In this document: one piece after another, positions 49,637-57,901 of the stretch | How positions within the stretch are numbered: the first letter of the stretch is position 1 | Layout: each line of letters starts with the position of its first letter | Source of the DNA: an uncultured Pelagibacteraceae bacterium | GTDB taxonomy: Bacteria > Pseudomonadota > Alphaproteobacteria > Pelagibacterales > Pelagibacteraceae | Length of the DNA stretch: 64,000 nucleotides | Direction of reading: 5' to 3' | NCBI GenBank assembly: GCA_902564565.1 | Contig: CACFBW010000003.1 | Coordinates: 21,530-85,529, forward strand | Program-made: the position numbers and the translations under genes | The notes under the pieces: generated by a model | The model's input: the letters and a program-made list of their open reading frames with translations, nothing else | Database searches by the model: none | What the model was told of the DNA's origin: nothing

Positions 49637-51481
49637 GTGGAAAGAATTATTACAAAATCATTTGCAAGATTAATGGGCAGAGGTGTCCATAGAGGTTTTA
49701 TAACTCATGAAGAGTTAAATAAATCTTTAGGAAAAAGAAATCTTTCCGGTCAAAATCTTGAGCAAGCATTTCTGCACATACTTAACGAAAAAATAAGTTT
49801 AGTAGAAAAAAAATCTGATTTTAAGGTTTTAAGAAAAAAAGAAAGCTCATCAAAAGAAGAAGGTAAGTCAATCGAGAAGAGTGATGACCCAATAAGGATG
49901 TATCTTAGAGAAATGGGCGGGGTAGAGTTGCTTTCTAGAGAAGGAGAAATTGCAATTGCAAAAAGAATAGAGGCTGGAAAAGATGTAATGTTAAACGCAT
50001 TGTCACAAAGCCCGATTACCGCGCAGCAGTTTTATGAGTGGAATACAAAACTTCAAAATGATGAAATTTTAGTTAGAGAAATAATTGATATAGATACAAA
50101 TTATATGGAAGATGAAACAAATAGTTCACTTTCCAAACAAAAAAATTTAGATGAAAATAATGAAAAGAAAAAAGAGGAAGAAAACAATGAAACCAGAGAT
50201 GAATCTGAAGATGAATTCAACCCAACTCTTGCCGCCATGGAGTCGGAAATTAAACCAAAGGTTTTACAAACTGTAAATACTTTAACTAAAGACTATGGAA
50301 AGTTAACAAAATATCAAAAAGAAAAATTAGATTGTGTTTTAAAATCCGCAAACTTTTCTATTTCAAAAGAAAAAAATTATCAAAAAATTGTTGCTGATAT
50401 ACTTGAAAAAATAAAATCACTTCAATTATCACCTTCAATCTTAGAAGAGTTAGTCCAAAAACACTATATCGAGAATAAAAAAATTATTTCCTTGGAGGGA
50501 AATCTTTTAAGGTTAGCAATGCAAAACAAAATCAACAGAAATGAATTTATAAAATTTTATATAGGGAATGAAATTAATCCAAATCTTAAATCTTTTCTTG
50601 ATACAAATGCTGCATGGAAAAGTTTCTTTCAAAAGAATAAAAATGAATTTAAAAATATTAGAGACAGACTTGTTGAATTAAGTCATAAACTTGGAATTTC
50701 TGTAACTGATTTTAAAAAATTAGTTAGCAGAGTCCAAAAAGGTGAAAAAGAGTCCAGAATAGCAAAGAAGGAAATGGTTGAAGCTAATCTCAGGTTGGTA
50801 ATTTCAATTGCAAAAAAATATACTAATAGAGGATTACAATTTTTGGATCTTATTCAAGAAGGAAATATTGGCTTAATGAAAGCAGTTGATAAATTTGAGT
50901 ATAGGAGAGGCTATAAGTTTTCAACATATGCAACTTGGTGGATTAGACAAGCAATCACAAGATCAATAGCTGACCAAGCAAGAACAATTAGAATTCCAGT
51001 CCATATGATAGAGACAATTAATAAAATAGTTAGAACACAAAGATTGATTTTGAGTGAATTTGGAAGAGAAGCAACCCCTGAAGAATTAGCTAAAAAATTA
51101 AGAATGCCTTTAGAAAAAGTAAGAAAAGTTTTAAAAATATCTAAAGAACCAGTTTCTTTAGAAAAGCCGGTTGGTGACGAAGAAGATAGTAGTTTGGGAG
51201 ATTTTATAGAAGATACAAAAGCTTTGGCACCCCTAGAACAAGCTATCAAAGCAAATTTAAGCGAAGCAACAACAAAAATATTATCAACTTTAACACCTAG
51301 AGAAGAAAGAGTTTTGAGAATGAGATTTGGAGTGGGTATGAATACAGACCATACATTAGAAGAAGTTGGTTTGCAGTTTTCAGTTACTAGAGAAAGAATT
51401 AGACAAATAGAAGCTAAAGCTCTTAGAAAATTAAAACATCCGAGTAGATCAAAACAGCTAAAAAGTTTCTTAGAAAGTTAA
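49637..51481 (+). CDS. rpoD: RNA polymerase sigma factor RpoD (sigma-70)
   Basis: Housekeeping sigma factor. The 614 residues have a region 1.1-like start ([14 protein letters not shown]), region 1.2 ([11 protein letters not shown]), an acidic Asn/Glu-rich non-conserved insert (about 155-195), region 2 with [13 protein letters not shown], region 3, and region 4 with the helix-turn-helix [23 protein letters not shown]. Translation is taken from the GTG at 49637 because region 1.1 begins soon after; an ATG lies 12 codons in. The stop is followed by tRNA-Val after one base. Confidence 0.96.
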   Translation: MERIITKSFARLMGRGVHRGFITHEELNKSLGKRNLSGQNLEQAFLHILNEKISLVEKKSDFKVLRKKESSSKEEGKSIEKSDDPIRMYLREMGGVELLSREGEIAIAKRIEAGKDVMLNALSQSPITAQQFYEWNTKLQNDEILVREIIDIDTNYMEDETNSSLSKQKNLDENNEKKKEEENNETRDESEDEFNPTLAAMESEIKPKVLQTVNTLTKDYGKLTKYQKEKLDCVLKSANFSISKEKNYQKIVADILEKIKSLQLSPSILEELVQKHYIENKKIISLEGNLLRLAMQNKINRNEFIKFYIGNEINPNLKSFLDTNAAWKSFFQKNKNEFKNIRDRLVELSHKLGISVTDFKKLVSRVQKGEKESRIAKKEMVEANLRLVISIAKKYTNRGLQFLDLIQEGNIGLMKAVDKFEYRRGYKFSTYATWWIRQAITRSIADQARTIRIPVHMIETINKIVRTQRLILSEFGREATPEELAKKLRMPLEKVRKVLKISKEPVSLEKPVGDEEDSSLGDFIEDTKALAPLEQAIKANLSEATTKILSTLTPREERVLRMRFGVGMNTDHTLEEVGLQFSVTRERIRQIEAKALRKLKHPSRSKQLKSFLES

Positions 51482-51482
51482 A

Positions 51483-51558
51483 GGGCCTTTAGCTCACTGG
51501 TTAGAGTACTGCATTGACATTGCAGGGGTAGTTGGTTCGATCCCAACAAGGCCCACCA
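51483..51558 (+). tRNA. tRNA-Val (anticodon GAC)
   Basis: A 76-base cloverleaf: acceptor GGGCCTT with AAGGCCC, anticodon stem CTGCA/TGCAG with loop TTGACAT, T-arm GTTGGTTCGATCCCAAC, and encoded CCA at 51556-51558. It begins one base after the rpoD TAA, so RNase P cleavage would trim the rpoD message right at its stop if both are on one transcript. Confidence 0.96.
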
Positions 51559-51611
51559 TTAAATACTTGATTGATTATAATTTAAAAACAAAGTAGAAAG
51601 ATGTTCGATTA

Positions 51612-51688
51612 GGGCCTGTAGCTCAGTTGGTTAGAGCAGTACACTCATAATGTATTGGTCCCAGGTTCGAGTCCTGGCGGGCCCACCA
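51612..51688 (+). tRNA. tRNA with CAT anticodon, probably tRNA-Ile2 (lysidine type)
   Basis: A 77-base cloverleaf with anticodon loop CTCATAA and encoded CCA. The acceptor GGGCCTG with CGGGCCC gives C4-G69 and C5-G68 pairs, which in Escherichia coli are recognised by TilS to convert the wobble C to lysidine, so isoleucine identity is favoured over elongator methionine. It is clearly not an initiator by its paired first position. The mlaC stop lies 3 bases away on the other strand. Confidence 0.9.
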
Positions 51689-51691
51689 GAT

Positions 51692-52291
51692 TTATTTATT
51701 AATAAATTCTTTTAAGCTAGAAAATAATGCGTTTATATTTCCGTCATTGCTTTGAATAATTGAGTTAAACTCTTCCTTTTGAGTTCTTGCAAGACTTAAA
51801 CCTTCGATTATTAAATCTCTTATTAAAGGTTTTTCTGGATTTTTTGTATAAATTCTCCAATCTATTTTAACCTCAGGTCTTTCATCTGTAGCGATCAATA
51901 CACTTGATACCATCGTATATTTTTCATTTATTTTTTCTTGAGAAATTACATCAATTTTAGGATTGGAATATTCAGCCAACCTGCTTGAAAAGCTTTTTAA
52001 AAAATATTTGTTGAAAAGTTCAGAATACTCTTTTTTTTGCTGGTCATTTAAATTTTTTCTATGTTTTCCAAGTGTATAAAAACCTATTCCCATTATATCA
52101 ACAGTATCAACCGCAACTTCTTTAAGTTTTTCTATTTTTTCTTCTTTAGAAAAATTATCACTTAATATTGCAGAAGCCCTATTAACTGTAGACTGAACGA
52201 AAATATTTGGTTCTATAGAGTATGCATTTTTTATAAGACTAAAAAAAAAGAAAAAAATAACTAACAAATATATTTTTTTTTTAAAATACAT
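51692..52291 (-). CDS. mlaC: Phospholipid-binding protein MlaC (Ttg2D family)
   Basis: Periplasmic carrier that returns phospholipids from the outer membrane to the inner-membrane Mla complex. The 199 residues have a signal peptide (about 1-25, NAYS cleavage region) and the family pattern MGIGFYTLGKHRKNL followed by a C-terminal LIIEGLSL. It follows mlaA after 13 bases. The MlaFED transporter genes are not in the window. Confidence 0.9.
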   Translation of the reverse strand: MYFKKKIYLLVIFFFFFSLIKNAYSIEPNIFVQSTVNRASAILSDNFSKEEKIEKLKEVAVDTVDIMGIGFYTLGKHRKNLNDQQKKEYSELFNKYFLKSFSSRLAEYSNPKIDVISQEKINEKYTMVSSVLIATDERPEVKIDWRIYTKNPEKPLIRDLIIEGLSLARTQKEEFNSIIQSNDGNINALFSSLKEFINK

Positions 52292-52304
52292 TAATATCTT
52301 GGAA

Positions 52305-53066
52305 TTAATTTGAGCTTACTTCGTCCCAGTCGCTATCATCTTGGGTTTTCGTTGTTTTTTGTGAATTTAATATTTTTTGCTGTCTATCTTGTAGATATAA
52401 GCTTTTTACTGATGCGTAAAAGTCCATTGAGTTTTCTTCTAAATTATCTATTGCGTCTAAATTTTTTGCTCTAAAGTCAACTCCAGAAGTTCCTTTGCTT
52501 ATATAGTAATCAGAATCTTTAAAATATTGAGTATCATTTTTTACTGTAACATTATACCAAGGGTCACCACCAAACATTCCAAACACTGTTCCAAATGTGT
52601 CTCTAGCAGTAGAAGGACCTAGAATTGGTAATACTAAATAGCATCCGGGTCCAGAACCCATTACCCCAAGTGTTTGCCCATAGTCTTCTTTTTCATATTT
52701 TTCAAAACCCATACCCGTTGCTACATCAAACATTCCTAATATTCCAATCGTCGAGTTAATACCTAATCTTGCTAGGTTTGTTCCCGCTTTACCCAAGTCT
52801 CCTTGAAGAGCATTGTTTGGTATTGTAACCAGGTTTGAAAGGTTATTCAGAAAGTTGCTAGTTATAGTTCTAACACCATTTGGTAACTTTCTATAACCTA
52901 ATGCAATTGGTCTTAAAATTGCTTTATCAAGACCCTGGTTAAAACTAAAACTCGCTCTATTAAACCCTTGAGAGCAATCTTTAATATTTGTTGGATCGTT
53001 ATTATCAGCATTTACAGCAAAAGCCATACAAACACTCAATAAAGATATGATCAAAATTTTTTTCAT
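52305..53066 (-). CDS. mlaA: MlaA/VacJ family outer-membrane lipid asymmetry protein
   Basis: Removes misplaced phospholipids from the outer leaflet of the outer membrane and hands them to MlaC. About 253 residues from the ATG at 53066; the longer open frame would cross the divergent amidase start. Family motifs include FNQGLDKAILRP, NFLNNLSNLVTIPN and EDYGQTLGVMGSGPGCYLVLPILG-like segments. MlaA is usually a lipoprotein, but a good lipobox is missing: Cys13 follows LSV, and a normal signal peptidase site (VNA before Asp) fits better. Confidence 0.92.
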   Translation of the reverse strand: MKKILIISLLSVCMAFAVNADNNDPTNIKDCSQGFNRASFSFNQGLDKAILRPIALGYRKLPNGVRTITSNFLNNLSNLVTIPNNALQGDLGKAGTNLARLGINSTIGILGMFDVATGMGFEKYEKEDYGQTLGVMGSGPGCYLVLPILGPSTARDTFGTVFGMFGGDPWYNVTVKNDTQYFKDSDYYISKGTSGVDFRAKNLDAIDNLEENSMDFYASVKSLYLQDRQQKILNSQKTTKTQDDSDWDEVSSN

Positions 53067-53125
53067 TTTATTCAAGTATGTGTATAATAACATAATTTTT
53101 AATGCAAATTTAGTATTAAATATCA

Positions 53126-53842
53126 ATGTCTTTAAAAACAACAATAAACTACTCACCAAATTTTAATATAAAAAAAAGATCGAAAAAAAGCATAAAATTT
53201 TTAGTTTTTCATTATACTGGAATGAAAAGTGAAAAAGGAGCAATCAAAAAACTAACTAACATTCAATCTGAAGTTGCAAGTCATTATTTAATTAAAATCG
53301 ATGGTGAAATAGTTATTTTTGTACCTGATTTATATGTTGCTTGGCATGCCGGAGTTTCAGCTTGGAAAAAGTTTAATTTTTTAAATAAAAATTCCATCGG
53401 AATTGAAATAAGCAATCCTGGCCATCAGTTTGGTTACAAAAAATTTTCCTCAAAACAAATAAGTTCTTTAATAAAATTAAGCAAATTTTTGATAAAAAAA
53501 TATAAGATAAATAAAAAAAATATTTTGGGTCATTCTGATATAGCTCCCTTGAGAAAAAAAGATCCAGGAGAAAAATTTCCATGGGAATATTTGGCAAAAA
53601 AAAATGTGGCTTTCTGGCATAATTTAAATAAAAAAAAATTGAATAAAGTTAGAAATAAAAAATGTAACAAAATGTTAAAGAATAAGTTTTTTGTTTATTT
53701 ATCTAAAATTGGATATTCCAAAAATTATAAGAAACAGAATGAAAAACTTCTTATAAAAGCCTTTCAAAGACGATTTAGACCGCAGTTGATCAATGGTATA
53801 ATTGACCAAGAATGCTTGTTAATAAGCAAAAATCTCGCATAG
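53126..53842 (+). CDS. N-acetylmuramoyl-L-alanine amidase (AmpD-like) with peptidoglycan-binding tail
   Basis: Zinc amidase that cleaves the stem peptide from muramic acid, in cell-wall recycling or remodelling. Zinc ligands are His29 (FHYTG), His136 and Asp146 in GHSDIAP..KKDPG, with Glu94 in IGIE as a further conserved residue. The C-terminal ~40 residues resemble a peptidoglycan-binding domain 1 repeat (KAFQRRFRP..NGIIDQE). No signal peptide is evident, so it may be cytoplasmic like AmpD. It precedes rnpB, an order seen in other alphaproteobacteria. Confidence 0.92.
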   Translation: MSLKTTINYSPNFNIKKRSKKSIKFLVFHYTGMKSEKGAIKKLTNIQSEVASHYLIKIDGEIVIFVPDLYVAWHAGVSAWKKFNFLNKNSIGIEISNPGHQFGYKKFSSKQISSLIKLSKFLIKKYKINKKNILGHSDIAPLRKKDPGEKFPWEYLAKKNVAFWHNLNKKKLNKVRNKKCNKMLKNKFFVYLSKIGYSKNYKKQNEKLLIKAFQRRFRPQLINGIIDQECLLISKNLA

Positions 53843-53894
53843 AAATATACCTATTATTTTCTTGAAAATTGAATATTTATGCATAGTTTGTGTG

Positions 53895-54252
53895 TGCCAG
53901 ATAAACGACTTATCGCTTTAAATTATTTTAAAGAGGAAAGTCCGGGCTCTACAAAGACGCAGTGCCAGGTAATTCCTGGCGGGGGTAACCCCAGGGATAG
54001 TGCCACAGAAAATAAACCGCCTCATCAAGGCAAGGGTGAAAAGGTGTGGTAAGAGCGCACCGGCTATATTGGTAACAATTAGCGCATGGAAAACCCCACT
54101 GGGAGCAAGACTGAGTAGAGATGACATTGTTGAAAAACTAAAAGCTGTCTTTGGCTAGTCATCAGGGTTAGTTGCTTGAGCTTAAGAGTGATCTTAAGCC
54201 TAGATAAATGATAGGTTTAAATGACAGAACCCGGCTTATAGTTTATCTGGCA
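53895..54252 (+). ncRNA. rnpB: RNase P RNA
   Basis: Catalytic RNA that matures tRNA 5' ends. The ends pair perfectly (TGCCAGATAAAC at 53895-53906 with GTTTATCTGGCA at 54241-54252). The universally conserved core is visible: GAGGAAAGTCCGGGCT near the 5' side, ACAGAAAATAAACCGCC, GGTAAGAGCGCACCG, and near the 3' end ACAGAACCCGGCTTATAG. About 358 bases, a normal bacterial A-type size. A 69-codon ORF on the other strand is a chance frame. Confidence 0.96.
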
Positions 54253-54302
54253 TTGTTATTTACAACAAAAAAAACCCCCATTACCAACTGCGTTCTCTTT
54301 TT

Positions 54303-54318
54303 GATTCATTTTTGAATC
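54303..54318. promoter_or_regulatory. Pair of GANTC sites upstream of mraZ
   Basis: GATTC (54303-54307) and GAATC (54314-54318) form an inverted pair in the 250-base gap between rnpB and mraZ. GANTC is rare in such AT-rich DNA and is the CcrM target, so the spacing is suggestive of methylation-dependent control of the division cluster. The rest of the gap before 54430 shows no other clear element. Confidence 0.4.
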
Positions 54319-54429
54319 GTATTCGTTCCTTTTTTTCTCTTAAAAAGTTGATTTTGCTTAAATATAAAGGTAGTCCACAACACCTTGTAGTAGCTAAAAA
54401 TGTTGCAACAAATCACCTAAAATTAGATA

Positions 54430-54483
54430 TTGACGCGTAGGTTGAAAACCCATAATATCCCATATATTCCCAAATAAGGGAAT
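54430..54483 (+). promoter_or_regulatory. mraZ promoter with three MraZ-type operator boxes
   Basis: TTGACG (54430-54435) and TAATAT (54453-54458) with a 17-bp spacer give a sigma-70-like promoter about 40 bases before mraZ. Three TGGGN boxes in 10-bp steps lie on the minus strand: 54448-54452, 54458-54462 and 54468-54472, each separated by 5 bases as in known enterobacterial MraZ operators. They cover the -10 and the expected start. The last box also forms ATTCCC/GGGAAT with downstream bases, and ATAAGGGA is repeated at 54474 and 54482. Confidence 0.72.
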
Positions 54484-54500
54484 AAGGGAATTTATGAGAT

Positions 54501-54956
54501 ATGTTTTTATCGACGTACGAGAACAAACTGGACAAAAAAGGAAGGGTGTCTGTGCCTGCTAGCTTTAGATCACACCTTTCAAACTTAGGCTACAATGGAG
54601 TAGTTTGTTATCCATCATTTAATAATCAATCAATAGAAGCTTGGCCGCAAGACAGAATAGAAAAAATTTCAAATACAATTGATGCTTTAAATCCTTTTGA
54701 AGAAAAGAAAGATTATTTTGCAACATCAATACTGTCTGAAAGTATTAATTTACAATTTGATAGTGAAGGAAGAATTTCCTTAACACCAAAACTATTAAAA
54801 CACGCCAAAATTAAAAATAGCATGTTATTTGTTGGCCAAGGAAAGACGTTTCAAATTTGGGAGCCAACTGCATTTGAAAAATTTAAGGTCCAGGCAAGAA
54901 AAAAATCTAATATAAATCGAGCTAGCCTTAAATGGGAGGAGGCGAGTAAGAAATAA
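54501..54956 (+). CDS. mraZ: Transcriptional regulator MraZ
   Basis: DNA-binding regulator at the head of division/cell-wall clusters; it represses its own promoter in other bacteria. The 151 residues contain two SpoVT-AbrB-like swapped-hairpin domains, with ENKLDKKGRVSVPASFR at residues 6-22 and DSEGRISLTPKLLKHA-type repeats in the second half. The ATG at 54501 matches the family's MFLSTYENKLD start. Its TAA overlaps the next ORF's ATG (TAATG). Confidence 0.95.
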   Translation: MFLSTYENKLDKKGRVSVPASFRSHLSNLGYNGVVCYPSFNNQSIEAWPQDRIEKISNTIDALNPFEEKKDYFATSILSESINLQFDSEGRISLTPKLLKHAKIKNSMLFVGQGKTFQIWEPTAFEKFKVQARKKSNINRASLKWEEASKK

Positions 54957-55144
54957 TGGGAAAGATGGAACAATATATTTTAATGCAAAAGATAGAAAAT
55001 CAACAATACAAATGTTTACGCATGATAGAAAAATCTATCAAAGGTACTTGGGCATTTAATTTTTGGACTAACACCTTCAATAAGTTAGATAAAAACTACA
55101 ACTTAATAAAAAATGGAGAGGTAATAAATGACAATAAATTTTAA
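54956..55144 (+). CDS. Unrecognised 62-residue ORF between mraZ and ftsZ
   Basis: A small frame whose ATG overlaps the mraZ stop (TAATG) and whose end overlaps ftsZ by 17 bases, so translational coupling on both sides is likely. The product is predicted soluble and helical: an N-terminal helix rich in Met, Gln and Lys (about 1-25), an aromatic middle (WAFNFW at 32-37) and a polar end. No membrane segment or known domain is seen. Its two tryptophans are unusual for a random frame in AT-rich DNA. The position suggests a cell-division role, but that is inference. Confidence 0.7.
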   Translation: MGKMEQYILMQKIENQQYKCLRMIEKSIKGTWAFNFWTNTFNKLDKNYNLIKNGEVINDNKF

Positions 55145-56567
55145 AACACCGGATATAAGAGAATTAAAACCAAGAATATTAGTTCTTGGAGTTGGAGGAG
55201 CTGGAGGAAATGCAATTAATGGAATGATCGATGCTGGCCTACAAGGAGTTGAATTCATAGCAGTAAATACAGATGCTCAAGATTTAAAACATAGTAAAGC
55301 AAAACAAAAAATTCAAATAGGTTTAAACTTAACAAAAGGTTTGGGAGCTGGATCAAAATTAGATATTGGTCAGGCTGCCGCTGATGAATCTTTAAATGAT
55401 ATCATTAATGTGTTGCAAGGTGCAAATATGGTTTTTATAACAGCAGGAATGGGAGGCGGAACAGGAACTGGATCTGCTCATGTAATTGCAAGAGCAGCTA
55501 AAGAACTTAATATTTTAACTGTTGGCGTTATTACTCTACCATTCTTATATGAAGGGCCTTCTAGAATGAGAAGAGCTCAACAAGGTTTAGAAGAGTTAAG
55601 AAAACATGTTGATACAATTATAGTTATACCAAATCAAAACTTATTTAAAGTTGCAAGTGAACAAACTACTTTTGAAGAATCGTTTGAACTTTCAAATCAT
55701 GTGTTGTTACATGGGGTTCAAAGCATCACTGACTTAATGGTAAGACCTGGTCTTATTAATTTAGATTTTGCAGATGTAGAGCATGTTATGAGCTCGATGG
55801 GTAAAGCTATGATGGGAACGGGTGAAGCTGAAGGTGAAGGTAGAGCTGCAAAAGCAGCCGAGATGGCCATAACCAATCAGTTAATTGATGATTATACTTT
55901 AAAAGGTGCCAAGGGATTATTAGTTAATATTACTGGAGGCAAAGATTTAAAACTTTTTGAAGTTGATGAAGCTGTTAATAAAGTAAGAGCCGAAGTTGAT
56001 CCAGAAGCAGAATTAATTATTGGTGCAATCACAGATCCAGCTCTTGAGGGCATTATGAGAGTTTCAATAGTTGCAACAGCATTAGACGGACAACAACCAG
56101 AGTCAAAATCAGTTATAAATATGGTTCATAGAATACAAAATAGAAACCCTGGTTACTCTGATTTTTCGAATATTAATAATTCAAATGCTTTTAATTTTTC
56201 AACCACTATGACAAATACAATGACAAGCGGAGCAAATGCTTTAAAACTTGAAAATGAAGTTTTAACTGAAGAAGAAACATCGTCATCTGGTCTAGTTGAT
56301 GCACATGTACTAAATGCAGAAGATACAAGTATTAATACTGAAAATCATCAGGAAGAATCAATATCTCCAACATTAGAAGAAGTTAAAGAAGAGATTAATG
56401 AAAAGCCTTCAAACGGTTTAGAAAATTTTGGAATTGAAGAAGAAACTCCAGATCTTTTTAATTCGAATGAAGAAAACTCAGTCACAGAAATTATATCTTC
56501 AGAAAATGATGAAGATAATGAAGATGAGTTTGAAATACCCGCTTTTTTACGAAGACAAAAAAACTAA
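55128..56567 (+). CDS. ftsZ: Cell-division GTPase FtsZ
   Basis: Tubulin-like GTPase forming the Z-ring. The 479 residues have a nucleotide-binding GVGGAGGNA (21-29), the tubulin signature GGGTGTGS (109-116, followed by AH where most FtsZ have AP), and the T7-loop NLDFADV. The core ends near 328. A long acidic linker follows, then the conserved C-terminal peptide EIPAFLRRQ that binds FtsA/ZipA-type partners. A good GGAGAGG ribosome-binding site precedes the ATG at 55128. It lies directly behind mraZ and the small ORF, not at the usual end of the cluster. Confidence 0.97.
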   Translation: MTINFKTPDIRELKPRILVLGVGGAGGNAINGMIDAGLQGVEFIAVNTDAQDLKHSKAKQKIQIGLNLTKGLGAGSKLDIGQAAADESLNDIINVLQGANMVFITAGMGGGTGTGSAHVIARAAKELNILTVGVITLPFLYEGPSRMRRAQQGLEELRKHVDTIIVIPNQNLFKVASEQTTFEESFELSNHVLLHGVQSITDLMVRPGLINLDFADVEHVMSSMGKAMMGTGEAEGEGRAAKAAEMAITNQLIDDYTLKGAKGLLVNITGGKDLKLFEVDEAVNKVRAEVDPEAELIIGAITDPALEGIMRVSIVATALDGQQPESKSVINMVHRIQNRNPGYSDFSNINNSNAFNFSTTMTNTMTSGANALKLENEVLTEEETSSSGLVDAHVLNAEDTSINTENHQEESISPTLEEVKEEINEKPSNGLENFGIEEETPDLFNSNEENSVTEIISSENDEDNEDEFEIPAFLRRQKN

Positions 56568-56585
56568 TGGTCTTCGGAAAAATAA

Positions 56586-57596
56586 ATGTGTGCCACCATA
56601 ATACCGGAAAAGCATATGCATTACCCGGTATTGCTAAATGAAATTATTAGCATTATTTCCCCTCAATATGGTGGCACATTTATTGATTGCACATTCGGCC
56701 AAGGTGGCTATTCATCAAAAATTTTAGAATTTTCTAATACTAAAATAATTGCCCTAGATAGAGATAAAGATACATTAAAACAGTCTTTAGATTTAAAAAG
56801 AAATTATGAAAACAGATTTATATATAAAAATTTAAAGTTTAGTCAGTTAGCCAATTTAAAGCTTAAAAATGAAAATATAAAAGCAGTTATATTTGATCTT
56901 GGATATTCCTATACACAAATAAAAGATAAAAAAAAGGGACTTTCTTTTGATTCAAAGGGAGAGCTAAATATGAAAATGGGACTAAATGAATTTTCAGCTT
57001 CTGATGTAATTAATAAGCTTGATGAAAAGAAATTGGAAAAAATATTCAAATTTTTTGGCGAAGAAAGAGAGAGTAAAAAAATTGCAAGCACGATTGTTAA
57101 AGAAAGAAAAAGTAAAATAATAAATACTGAAAATTTAGTAAAAATAATTGAATCAACTAAAAAAATAAAAAGCTACAAAACTCACAGTGCCACAAAAGTT
57201 TTTCAAGCTCTTAGAATTTTTGTTAATAAGGAGATTAGCGAATTGATTTATGGACTTGCAAATGCAACAAAAGTTTTAAAAAAAGACGGAACTATTGTTG
57301 TAGTTAGCTTTCATTCAATAGAAGATAAAATAGTTAAATATTTTTTTAGAAGTTTATCTGAAGCAAAAAGTGTTTCAAGGTATATGCCAAAAAATAGTCC
57401 TAAAAAAAACTTACTTAATGTTCTTGTTAAAAAACCTATTTTACCATCCCACAAAGAAATAAAAGAAAACCCTCCCTCAAGATCAGCTAAATTAAGGTAT
57501 GCAATTAAAAAACAGGATGTTTATGAATTTGAAACTGACATTTTGGATAAATTTAAGTACCTAATAGATATTGAAAATTATTCAAAAAAATTATGA
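56586..57596 (+). CDS. rsmH: 16S rRNA (cytosine1402-N4)-methyltransferase
   Basis: Methylates C1402 of 16S rRNA; the gene (mraW) is a standard member of division clusters. The frame opens at 56586, but an ATG at 56616 (MHYPVLL) matches where the family usually starts, so the product may be 326 rather than 336 residues. AdoMet-binding [10 protein letters not shown] and the C-terminal [11 protein letters not shown] motif are clear. The start region is embedded in nested inverted repeats. ftsL overlaps its end by 4 bases. Confidence 0.95.
   Translation: MCATIIPEKHMHYPVLLNEIISIISPQYGGTFIDCTFGQGGYSSKILEFSNTKIIALDRDKDTLKQSLDLKRNYENRFIYKNLKFSQLANLKLKNENIKAVIFDLGYSYTQIKDKKKGLSFDSKGELNMKMGLNEFSASDVINKLDEKKLEKIFKFFGEERESKKIASTIVKERKSKIINTENLVKIIESTKKIKSYKTHSATKVFQALRIFVNKEISELIYGLANATKVLKKDGTIVVVSFHSIEDKIVKYFFRSLSEAKSVSRYMPKNSPKKNLLNVLVKKPILPSHKEIKENPPSRSAKLRYAIKKQDVYEFETDILDKFKYLIDIENYSKKL
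56589..56678 (+). promoter_or_regulatory. Nested inverted repeats around the rsmH start
   Basis: Outer arms TGTGCCACCATA (56589-56600) and TATGGTGGCACA (56667-56678) are perfect 12-base complements. Inside them, AATACCGG (56600-56607) and CCGGTATT (56625-56632) pair, and the palindrome GCATATGC at 56612-56619 contains the candidate ATG at 56616. As RNA this would hide that start and its upstream bases. A translational switch after ftsZ is possible; no function is known. Confidence 0.5.
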
Positions 57597-57901
57597 AAAA
57601 AATATTTTTATTTTTTGCCGTAATTTTTTTAATTGTAACAACAACTTTAATAAAAAATTCTACAAAAAAATTAGAAAATCAAATTTTTACTACAAAAGAG
57701 AATATTAGCGTTTTAAAAGATAAATATGAACTAGTTTTACTAGACTATAATTATTTAACTAGTCCAAAGAAGTTGTTGGATTACCAATTTCAGTATTTTG
57801 AAAAAGAGTTAACCAATATTGATATAAATGACATTAAAGAATTAATTGTAAAAAATGATAAAATACTGATTCAAAATTTTAATCAATTAAATAATGAGTA
57901 G
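57593..57901 (+). CDS. ftsL: FtsL-like cell-division protein
   Basis: Bitopic membrane protein that links FtsI/FtsW to the divisome. The 102 residues have an N-terminal membrane helix (about 3-21) followed by a coiled-coil periplasmic region with leucine spacing (about 25-65). Sequence is poorly conserved in this family, so the call rests on size, topology and place between rsmH and ftsI. It overlaps rsmH by 4 and ftsI by 8 bases. Confidence 0.85.
   Translation: MKKIFLFFAVIFLIVTTTLIKNSTKKLENQIFTTKENISVLKDKYELVLLDYNYLTSPKKLLDYQFQYFEKELTNIDINDIKELIVKNDKILIQNFNQLNNE

Noticed and set aside
53918..54127. 69-codon minus-strand ORF
   Set aside because: It lies wholly within the RNase P RNA gene, whose conserved core and paired ends are clear.
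54253..54300. Terminator after rnpB
   Set aside because: The possible TTGT/ACAA stem is only 4 bp, AT-rich and followed by A, not T, so it does not qualify as an intrinsic terminator.
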